Below are positions 6,523 through 12,020 of a DNA stretch of 12,020 bases, one piece after another. The notes under the pieces are model-generated. The model saw only the letters and a list, made by a program, of their open reading frames with translations, made no database searches and was not told where the DNA came from. This DNA comes from Spirochaeta sp. Its GTDB lineage: Bacteria > Spirochaetota > Spirochaetia > DSM-27196 > Alkalispirochaetaceae. Positions within the stretch are counted from its first letter, which is position 1. Each line of letters opens with the position of its first letter. Where the stretch lies: contig SKHA01000279.1 in NCBI GenBank assembly GCA_007117185.1, forward strand, positions 1 to 12,020. Reading direction: 5' to 3'. Made by a program: the position numbers and the translations under genes.

Positions 6523-9500
6523 GTGTACAAACCGGTTGACCCCAAGGTCGATTTTCCGGCCATGGAAGAGGCTCTGCTCCAGTTTTGGGAGACCAGGGAG
6601 ATCTTTGAGAAAACTCTCACCCAGCGGGAAGACGCGGAGCAGTTTGTCTTCTACGACGGCCCGCCCTTTGCCACCGGGCTACCCCATTTCGGCCACTTCG
6701 TGCCGGGTACCATCAAGGACATCATCCCCCGTTACCAGTCGATGCTGGGCAAACGGGTAGAGCGCCGCTTCGGGTGGGACTGTCACGGTCTGCCGGTGGA
6801 GTACGAGATGGAGAAGGAGCTGGGTATCTCCGGCGCCGCCCAGATCCAGGAGTACGGGGTGGGGCGTTTCAACGAGGCGTGCCGGGGGATCGTTCTGCGG
6901 TATACCGCGGAATGGCGGCGCATCGTCACCCGAATGGGTCGCTGGGTAGATTTCGATAACGACTACAAGACGATGGACCCGGACTACATGGAGACGATCT
7001 GGTGGGTCTTCAAACGGTTGTGGGAGAAGGGGCTCGTCTACCAGGGGCACTACATTCTGCCCTACAGCCCCGCTCTGGCCACGCCCCTTTCCAACTTCGA
7101 GGTTAACCTCGGAGGATACCAGGACGTGGACGACCCGGCGATAACGGTCCGCTTTCGCCTGAATGAAAGGGAGAACACCTTTATCCTGGCGTGGACAACC
7201 ACCCCCTGGACCCTGCCGAGCAACCTCGCCCTGGCGGTGGGCGGGGAGATTCCCTACGTGGAGATTCAGGATGGGGATAACCGCTACATTCTCGCCGAGG
7301 CGCGTCTGGGCTCGTATTTCCGCGACGGGGACGACTACACCGTTCTGCGGACCTTTCCCGGATCGGAACTCAAAGGGCTCACCTACCGGCCGTTGTTCCC
7401 CTATTTCAAGGAGCTGGCCGGGGACGGCGCGTTCGCCGTCCACATCGGTGAGTTTGTCACCACCGAAGAGGGAACAGGGATCGTTCACATCGCTCCCGGC
7501 TTCGGCGAAGACGACTACAACCTCCTGAAGGACAGCGGTCTGCCCGTTGTCTGCCCCATCGATCCTGAGGCCCGGTTTACTGCGGAAGTTCCTGATTTTG
7601 AGGGGCTCCAGGTGAAAGACGCGGATCGACCCATCATTGCTCACCTCAAGGAACAGGGAGATCTGGTGAAGCGGGAGACGTATCGCCACTCCTACCCGTT
7701 CTGCTACCGCACCAAGACGCCACTCATCTACCGCGCTGTCAGCTCCTGGTTTGTGGATATCGACAAGGTGAAAGCGAGCATGCTCAACGCGAACGCGCTC
7801 GTCCGGTGGGTGCCGGGTCACCTTCAGCAGGGGCGCTTCGGCAAATGGCTTGAAGGTGCCCGTGACTGGGCAATCAGCCGCAACCGCTACTGGGGCAATC
7901 CCATTCCGGTGTGGGTCTGCGACGGCAGCGACCACACCGAGGTGATCGGTTCCCGGGAGGAACTGTTCGAGAAGAGTGGCGTCATGGTGGATGACCTGCA
8001 CAAGCACTTCGTCGACCAGATCACCTGGCCCAGCCCTGACGGCAAGGGTACCATGCGTCGTGTTCCCGAGGTGCTGGACTGCTGGTTTGAATCGGGTGCG
8101 ATGCCCTACGCCCAGAGCCACTACCCCTTCGAAAACAAAGAATCCTTCGAGGCCAACTTCCCCGCTGATTTCATCTGCGAGGGGCTGGATCAGACCCGGG
8201 GGTGGTTCTACACCCTGACGGTGCTGGCGGCGGCGCTCTTTGACTCGCCAGCGTTCGAGAACGTAGTGGTAAACGGGCTGGTCCTCGCTGCGGACGGCAA
8301 GAAGATGTCCAAGAGCGAACGGAACTACACCGACCCGCAGGAGATCATCAACCAGTTCGGGGCGGATGCGCTGCGCCTCTTTCTGATCAACTCCGCGGTG
8401 GTCAGGGGAGAGGACCTCAAATACAGCGACGACGGAGTGCGGGACGTTCTCAAGTCGGTGATCATTCCCTACTGGAACGCCTACAGCTTCTACGTGACCT
8501 ACGCCAATATCGACGGCGTCGAGCCATCCGGGGCTCCAGAGGCTCCGGACAACCCCCTGGACCGCTGGGTCCTCTCCGAGGCGGAACGGCTGGTGGAGGA
8601 TGTGAGGAACCATCTGGACGGCTACGAGCTTCAGCGGGCCATTGAACCAATTGTTGCGTTCATCGATTCACTGAACAACTGGTACATCCGCCGCTCCCGG
8701 CGGCGGTTCTGGCGCAGCGAGAACGACAGGGACAAGGAACAGGCTTACGGGACGCTCTACCAGGTGCTGAAGACCCTCTCCCTGGTTGCTGCTCCCATCA
8801 TTCCCTTCATCACCGAAGAGATCTACCAGAATTTGCGCGCTGACGGCGATCCCGAGTCGATTCACCTGTGCGACTACCCTGAACCTCAGGAACGCCGCCG
8901 GGATCGCGAGCTGGAACGTAAGATGGCGATTACCCGGGACGCGGTGCGTCTTGGCCGGTCCATCAGGACGATGCACAACCTCAAGATCCGGCAGCCCCTG
9001 GCAGCGCTGCATCTGGTGACCAGAGACCTGGAGGCGAAGCGTATTCTTCGGGAGATGGAAGATATCATTCGTGAAGAGATCAACGTGAAAGATGTGGTCT
9101 TCCGGGAGAACGAGGAAGAGCTGGTGGAGTATACCGCCAAGGCAAACTTTCGCGAGCTCGGCCCACGGCTTGGCCCGCGGATGCGCGCCGCTGCGGCGGT
9201 GATAGAGCAGCTGGAAGGGCGGGAGATCCAGCAGCTCATGGAAGGCAGCACCCTCAGCATCGACCTGGACGGGGAGAGCGTAGAAATAACCATCGAGAGT
9301 GTCCTGGTTCAGCGACAGGAGAAAGAGAACCTGAAGGTTCTCAACGAGGGGTCCCTCACCGTTGCGCTGGATCCGGAGCTGACCCGGGAACTGCGCCGGG
9401 AAGGGATCGTTCGTGACCTCATCAGGACCGTTCAGAATATTCGCAAGGAGCGGGGGCTGGCGGTCACCGATCGGATCGCCCTCTCTGTCAGCGGCGATGA

Positions 9501-9675
9501 AGAGATGGTGTCCGCGGTAGGGGATTTCGAGGAATACCTCACCGGCGAGACCCTGGCACAGCAACTGATCACCTCGCTGGCCGATGCCGATGCCGACGCT
9601 GGCGACGACAATGACACCGGAACCCGGGTGGACCTGAATGGTGTCCGTGGTGTGGTGAGCATTGAAAAGATGTAG
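6523..9675 (+). CDS. ileS: Isoleucyl-tRNA synthetase, eukaryote-like type 2
   Basis: IleRS charges tRNA-Ile with isoleucine. The 1050-residue product, counted from GTG 6523 behind a good GGAGG, has the class I HIGH box as HFGH (55-58, in GPPFATGLPHFGH) and KMSKS at 594-598. The CP1 editing domain that hydrolyses mischarged Val has WTTTPW at 224-229 and GTGIVHIAPGFGEDDY at 317-332. FGWDCHGLPVE and DWAISRNRYWG are also typical. PPFATGLPHFGH and FGWDCHGLPVE mark the eukaryote-like type 2 enzymes rather than the common bacterial type (PPYANGxxHIGH, PGWDCHGLP). Type 2 enzymes are known from spirochaetes, chlamydiae, actinobacteria and MupA plasmids and tolerate mupirocin. The C-terminal domain has no zinc-binding cysteines, again as in type 2. 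It carries a short acidic Asp/Ala tract near its end. The lipoprotein gene starts inside its last 14 bases. No leader or T-box is possible in the 13-base gap before it. Confidence 0.97.
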   Translation: MYKPVDPKVDFPAMEEALLQFWETREIFEKTLTQREDAEQFVFYDGPPFATGLPHFGHFVPGTIKDIIPRYQSMLGKRVERRFGWDCHGLPVEYEMEKELGISGAAQIQEYGVGRFNEACRGIVLRYTAEWRRIVTRMGRWVDFDNDYKTMDPDYMETIWWVFKRLWEKGLVYQGHYILPYSPALATPLSNFEVNLGGYQDVDDPAITVRFRLNERENTFILAWTTTPWTLPSNLALAVGGEIPYVEIQDGDNRYILAEARLGSYFRDGDDYTVLRTFPGSELKGLTYRPLFPYFKELAGDGAFAVHIGEFVTTEEGTGIVHIAPGFGEDDYNLLKDSGLPVVCPIDPEARFTAEVPDFEGLQVKDADRPIIAHLKEQGDLVKRETYRHSYPFCYRTKTPLIYRAVSSWFVDIDKVKASMLNANALVRWVPGHLQQGRFGKWLEGARDWAISRNRYWGNPIPVWVCDGSDHTEVIGSREELFEKSGVMVDDLHKHFVDQITWPSPDGKGTMRRVPEVLDCWFESGAMPYAQSHYPFENKESFEANFPADFICEGLDQTRGWFYTLTVLAAALFDSPAFENVVVNGLVLAADGKKMSKSERNYTDPQEIINQFGADALRLFLINSAVVRGEDLKYSDDGVRDVLKSVIIPYWNAYSFYVTYANIDGVEPSGAPEAPDNPLDRWVLSEAERLVEDVRNHLDGYELQRAIEPIVAFIDSLNNWYIRRSRRRFWRSENDRDKEQAYGTLYQVLKTLSLVAAPIIPFITEEIYQNLRADGDPESIHLCDYPEPQERRRDRELERKMAITRDAVRLGRSIRTMHNLKIRQPLAALHLVTRDLEAKRILREMEDIIREEINVKDVVFRENEEELVEYTAKANFRELGPRLGPRMRAAAAVIEQLEGREIQQLMEGSTLSIDLDGESVEITIESVLVQRQEKENLKVLNEGSLTVALDPELTRELRREGIVRDLIRTVQNIRKERGLAVTDRIALSVSGDEEMVSAVGDFEEYLTGETLAQQLITSLADADADAGDDNDTGTRVDLNGVRGVVSIEKM

Positions 9676-10546
9676 CCTCCCGACGCTGGGTGTGGCGTTA
9701 CTGCTGGCGGGGTGTGCGACCCTGCCGGAGGTCGATCCGGCCCGCTCGGTGGCCCCGGAGCTCTCACCGGCGCAGCAGTCCTTCCTGATGGTCCTGGAAG
9801 AAACTGACCCGGTATTCTCCCGGGATACTCCGCCGGAGTTTCTGCTGTTGACCAACCTGGCTGGTCTTGACCAGGAGGCGATAGCGGTGGCGGAGTCGCT
9901 GCTTCCAGATCCGCGGCTGTTCCGACGGATCGAGCAGATCATCCTGGTGAGCACCCGGAACGAACCGGTGCGGATCTGGCTGAGCGGCCGCTTTCCCCGC
10001 TTCTGGACGGGGTTGGCCCTGCGCCGACAGGGGTGGGAGCGCCAGGGGGGGCACCTCTGGAGTGATTCTCTGGGACAGAGTATCGCCTTGCTGAGTTCAG
10101 AGTTGATCCGGCTGGATCTCCCGGGGTTCGCCCTGCCGGAGCCCCGCAGCGAAGCGACCCGGTCGCTGGAGGAGGTGCTCTACGGTGCGTCCAGGCCGGA
10201 CGGGACGGTGGTGTACCAGGCGTACCCGCCGCTGCCTCGGGAGCTGGCCGCTCTTGCCGGGACGGGGCTTGCTCCGATTGACGTCCTGACCCAGCTTGAC
10301 CGAAGTGAACTGGCCGTAACGGTCCGCTTTTTCGGCGAGCGTGAAGCCCGGGTTGCTCTGGTAACGCTGCGCCTGGCGTCGCGAACCATTCTGGAGCGGC
10401 TGGACATGGAAGCGCTGCCCTCATTTGCGCTGGTACGGGAGGGGGTGCTTGTTCAGGTGGAGGGGGTAGCGGTCTCAGCGGAGCAGCTGCTGCGGCTGAT
10501 CGCGTCGGTCTCCGCTGCGGCAGAGGGAGAGGAGACGGGCAGGTGA
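9662..10546 (+). CDS. Predicted lipoprotein of unknown function
   Basis: The 294-residue product begins with a lipoprotein signal: MKR, a short hydrophobic core (VALLLAG), and the lipobox LLAGC with the lipidated cysteine at 18. Mature residues 19-294 form an alternating helix/strand protein with no transmembrane segment. A helix 71-82 and an amphipathic stretch around 85-96 precede a block with SGRFPRFW (108-115), GW (124-125), GGHLW (129-133) and IALLSSELIRLDL (141-153). A second half contains VRFFGEREARVALVTLRL (221-238) and a C-terminal amphipathic helix (272-285). I do not recognise the family. The TTG start at 9662 is chosen because an in-frame TGA sits at 9656-9658 and the next start (GTG 9692) would delete the charged n-region. 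It overlaps ileS by 14 bases. In Treponema pallidum, as I recall, ileS (TP0452) is also followed by a lipoprotein of similar size, TP0453; homology is unproven. Confidence 0.85.
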   Translation: MKRCSLPTLGVALLLAGCATLPEVDPARSVAPELSPAQQSFLMVLEETDPVFSRDTPPEFLLLTNLAGLDQEAIAVAESLLPDPRLFRRIEQIILVSTRNEPVRIWLSGRFPRFWTGLALRRQGWERQGGHLWSDSLGQSIALLSSELIRLDLPGFALPEPRSEATRSLEEVLYGASRPDGTVVYQAYPPLPRELAALAGTGLAPIDVLTQLDRSELAVTVRFFGEREARVALVTLRLASRTILERLDMEALPSFALVREGVLVQVEGVAVSAEQLLRLIASVSAAAEGEETGR

Positions 10547-11148
10547 TGACAATAGTAATCGACTACGAAGCGGGGAATCTCCGCAGCGTTGAGACGGCTC
10601 TGCGGTTTCTCCAGACGGACTTTGCGGTCACCGCAGATCCGACGGTGGTTGCCGCGGCGGACCGGGTGATTCTGCCGGGGGTGGGGGACGCCGGGGCGGC
10701 GATGACGACGCTGCGCGAGCGGGGCATGCCTGAGGCACTGGGGACGGCGCTTTCCCGGGGAGTCCCCGTATTGGGGATCTGCCTGGGTTCACAGATCATC
10801 CTGGACCGCTCTGAAGAGGCTGAAGACAGCTGCCTGGGGTTCATCCCCGGTGAAGCGGTGCGATTTCAATGCGACCTCAAAGTTCCGCATATGGGGTGGA
10901 ATACCATCCAGGTGGAGCGGGATCATCCCCTCTTTCAGGGGCTTCAGCAGGGAAGCTCATTCTATTTCGTCCACTCCTATTATCCGCGGCCTGCACAGCC
11001 GCTGCATTGCCTGGGGACGTGCGAGTACGGCCAGACCTTTGCCGCGGTGGTTGGACGGGACAACCTGGTAGCGACGCAGTTTCACCCGGAAAAGAGCGGC
11101 GAAGCGGGACTGCGGATGCTGCGGGCTTTTCTCGACTGGAGGCCATGA
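10543..11148 (+). CDS. hisH: Imidazole glycerol phosphate synthase, glutaminase subunit HisH
   Basis: HisH hydrolyses glutamine and channels ammonia to HisF for the fifth step of histidine biosynthesis, which also releases AICAR to purine synthesis. The 201-residue product is a class I glutamine amidotransferase. The N-terminus is IVIDYEAGNLRSV (4-16), the oxyanion-strand region is PGVG (45-48), the nucleophile is Cys80 in GICLGSQ, and His181 and Glu183 in QFHPEKSG complete the triad. The conserved VPHMGWN (114-120) and FYFVHSYYP (140-148) are present. The start is either GTG 10543, which has AGGAG (10530-10534) eight bases upstream and overlaps the lipoprotein stop by four bases, or ATG 10546 (200 residues). 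The end overlaps the next gene. HisH and HisF normally form a tight heterodimer, and the two genes are adjacent here. Confidence 0.95.
   Translation: MMTIVIDYEAGNLRSVETALRFLQTDFAVTADPTVVAAADRVILPGVGDAGAAMTTLRERGMPEALGTALSRGVPVLGICLGSQIILDRSEEAEDSCLGFIPGEAVRFQCDLKVPHMGWNTIQVERDHPLFQGLQQGSSFYFVHSYYPRPAQPLHCLGTCEYGQTFAAVVGRDNLVATQFHPEKSGEAGLRMLRAFLDWRP
11138..11142 (+). promoter_or_regulatory. Shine-Dalgarno sequence that decides the hisF start
   Basis: GGAGG within the end of hisH lies five bases before ATG 11148 but only two before ATG 11145. The spacing, identical to that of ileS, favours 11148 as the start. Confidence 0.75.
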
Positions 11149-11921
11149 TGTATCAGAAACGAATAATCGTCTGCCTGGACGTTCGGGACGGTCAGGTTAC
11201 CAAAGGGATCCGCTTCAAGGGTAACGTGGACATCGGCGACCCGGTGGAGCTGGCGCGTCGGTACTACGAGACCGGCGTGGACGAGCTGGTATTCTACGAC
11301 ATTACCGCCAGCGCCGAGGGGCGGGGGGTGATGCTTTCGGTGGTTGAGGCGGTGGCAGAGCAGATCTTCATCCCCTTCTCCGTTGGCGGGGGAATCTCCA
11401 CCGTCCAACAGATGCGGGACGTGCTCCTGGCGGGGGCGGAGAAGATCAGCCTCAACAGCCAGGCGGTACGGAATCCCGAAATCATCGCCGATGGGGCGGC
11501 GCGGTTTGGCCGGCAATGCATCGTTCTGGGAATGGATGCGCTGGCGGACCCGGTGATGCCCAGCGGGTACCGGGTGGTCATCAACGGGGGCCGCACTCCA
11601 ACGGACCGGGACGCCCTGGCCTGGGCGATAGAGGCGGTGGAGCGTGGAGCCGGAGAGATCGTCCTCAACAGCATCGATGCCGATGGAACCCGCGACGGCT
11701 ACGAGTGCCGCCTGACCCGGATGATCTCCGAAGCGGTCTCGGTGCCGGTGGTCGCATCCGGCGGTGCAGGCACCCCGGATCACCTGGAGCAGGTCTTCCA
11801 GGAGGGCCGGGCGGACGCCGCTCTGGTGGCCAGTATGGTTCACTACGGTGACTACACGGTACCGCAGATCAAGGACCACCTGTCTCGCTGCGGCATTCCA
11901 GTGCGGCTTCAGTATCGTTGA
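11148..11921 (+). CDS. hisF: Imidazole glycerol phosphate synthase, cyclase subunit HisF
   Basis: HisF is the (beta-alpha)8-barrel subunit that joins PRFAR with ammonia from HisH to give imidazole glycerol phosphate and AICAR. Counted from ATG 11148, the 257-residue product aligns with the Thermotoga enzyme number for number over the first half: Arg5, Cys9, catalytic Asp11, Lys19, Phe23, gate Lys99 and catalytic Asp130. The phosphate-binding GGG is at 80-82 and the second phosphate site is in ASGGAG (203-208). Differences from the usual sequence are Ser78 where Thr is common, Glu98 for Asp, and Asn174 where Thr171 is found in Thermotoga. KGNVDIGDPVE and YDITAS, together with a short insertion before PSGYRVVINGG (138-148), resemble HisF of Desulfovibrio-type deltaproteobacteria as I remember it. 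The codon before (ATG 11145) is a possible alternative start. No other his gene is in the window. Confidence 0.95.
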   Translation: MYQKRIIVCLDVRDGQVTKGIRFKGNVDIGDPVELARRYYETGVDELVFYDITASAEGRGVMLSVVEAVAEQIFIPFSVGGGISTVQQMRDVLLAGAEKISLNSQAVRNPEIIADGAARFGRQCIVLGMDALADPVMPSGYRVVINGGRTPTDRDALAWAIEAVERGAGEIVLNSIDADGTRDGYECRLTRMISEAVSVPVVASGGAGTPDHLEQVFQEGRADAALVASMVHYGDYTVPQIKDHLSRCGIPVRLQYR

Positions 11922-11948
11922 TCGGTCCCTGGGGATACCCTGGCCCCC

Positions 11949-11974
11949 GGCGGCAGCGCTTGCCTGATGCCGCC
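11949..11974. repeat. Perfect 7-bp inverted repeat downstream of hisF
   Basis: GGCGGCA (11949-11955) and TGCCGCC (11968-11974) are exact reverse complements separated by 12 bases. One mismatch outside them is flanked by two more C-G pairs (11946-11947 with 11976-11977). No T-tract follows, so it is a poor intrinsic terminator. Its loop contains the -35 hexamer of the promoter described next, so it could be an operator, or a weak Rho-dependent or attenuating end for the upstream transcript. Confidence 0.55.
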
Positions 11975-11988
11975 TGGTTGGCTATATT
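11960..11988 (+). promoter_or_regulatory. Predicted sigma-70 promoter for the gene at 12012
   Basis: TTGCCT (11960-11965, four of six matches to TTGACA) and TATATT (11983-11988, five of six matches to TATAAT) are separated by exactly 17 bases. This lies in the only substantial intergenic gap of the window. Transcription would start near 11995, giving a leader of roughly 17 bases that still includes the ribosome binding site at 11999-12003. It is a sequence prediction only. Confidence 0.6.
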
Positions 11989-11998
11989 CTCACCACTC

Positions 11999-12003
11999 GG
12001 AGG
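11999..12003 (+). promoter_or_regulatory. Shine-Dalgarno sequence of the next gene
   Basis: GGAGG ends eight bases before the ATG at 12012. Together with the promoter upstream it shows that a new gene begins at the window edge. Confidence 0.75.
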
Positions 12004-12011
12004 AACCATAC

Positions 12012-12020
12012 ATGCCAACA
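12012..12020 (+). CDS. Start of a gene cut by the window end
   Basis: ATG at 12012 follows GGAGG at ideal spacing and opens a frame beginning Met-Pro-Thr. Only three codons are visible, so the product cannot be named. It appears to have its own promoter and so may not belong to the upstream transcription unit. Confidence 0.6.

Noticed and set aside
5409..6620. 403-codon open frame on the - strand opposite the PASTA gene
   Set aside because: Shadow frame; the + strand has PASTA repeats and a transmembrane helix in a convincing order.
6679..8613. 644-codon open frame on the - strand, antisense to ileS
   Set aside because: The + strand encodes an unmistakable IleRS with all its motifs. The antisense product shows no domain and no plausible start context.
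8668..9954. 428-codon open frame on the - strand across the ileS/lipoprotein junction
   Set aside because: Shadow of two well-supported + strand genes; no family signature.
10869..11147. Possible 93-residue N-terminal extension of hisF from an ATG at 10869
   Set aside because: It overlaps hisH out of frame and has no family similarity. HisF proteins begin where ATG 11148 does, and that start places Asp11 and Asp130 at their usual numbers.
10543..11921. hisH-hisF as a sugar-amidation module rather than histidine synthesis
   Set aside because: No WbpG-like amidotransferase or sugar-nucleotide gene is adjacent, and all HisF catalytic residues are present. Histidine synthesis is the simpler call, though the rest of the genome is not visible.
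11928..11948. G/C-rich stretch after hisF as an intrinsic terminator
   Set aside because: The best hairpin (11929-11934 with 11938-11943) needs two G-T pairs and a three-base loop, and no T-tract follows.
1..12020. Mobile elements, CRISPR arrays, tRNA or rRNA genes, defence or toxin-antitoxin modules
   Set aside because: I looked for transposase or integrase motifs, regularly spaced repeats, cloverleaf or rRNA-like stretches and small paired genes and found none. The coding sequence is continuous with housekeeping and envelope genes.

Overview
This window reads as an ordinary but informative stretch of a GC-rich bacterial chromosome, by eye clearly above 60% G+C. Every gene I can support lies on the + strand. 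The gene content points to a spirochaete, probably a free-living Spirochaeta/Alkalispirochaeta-like member rather than a host-restricted Treponema or Borrelia. The reasons are a eukaryote-type (type 2) isoleucyl-tRNA synthetase, a kinase-less PASTA membrane protein after priA-def-fmt, a DUF2225-like gene before truA, and a lipoprotein directly after ileS. This assignment is an inference from gene types and order, not from a marker sequence.

Layout: 1-414 is the 3' end of a DUF2225-like gene. It overlaps truA (411-1178, tRNA pseudouridine synthase), which overlaps a family-4 iron-sulphur uracil-DNA glycosylase (1175-2023), which overlaps priA (about 2016-4004, replication restart helicase). 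After 13 bases come def (4018-4506, peptide deformylase) and, overlapping it, fmt (4503-5462, Met-tRNA formyltransferase). Three bases later is a single-pass PASTA-repeat protein (5466-6509), then ileS (6523-9675). A lipoprotein gene of unknown function (9662-10546) starts inside the end of ileS. It overlaps hisH (10543-11148), which abuts hisF (11148-11921). The only real intergenic gap (11922-12011) holds an inverted repeat, a good sigma-70-type promoter and a ribosome binding site for a gene whose first codons begin at 12012.

The ten junctions inside the block are overlaps or gaps of at most 13 bases, and no convincing internal terminator is visible. The block is therefore probably transcribed as one long unit with strong translational coupling. 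Functionally it groups translation quality and initiation (truA, fmt, def, ileS), genome maintenance (uracil-DNA glycosylase, priA), the cell envelope (PASTA protein, lipoprotein) and the glutamine-dependent step of histidine biosynthesis (hisH-hisF).

No mobile element, CRISPR array, tRNA, rRNA, toxin-antitoxin or defence system is visible. The most interesting items are the unknown lipoprotein and the kinase-less PASTA protein with an unassigned C-terminal domain. The Desulfovibrio-like subtype of HisF and the inverted repeat that places the downstream gene's -35 element in its loop also deserve a look.
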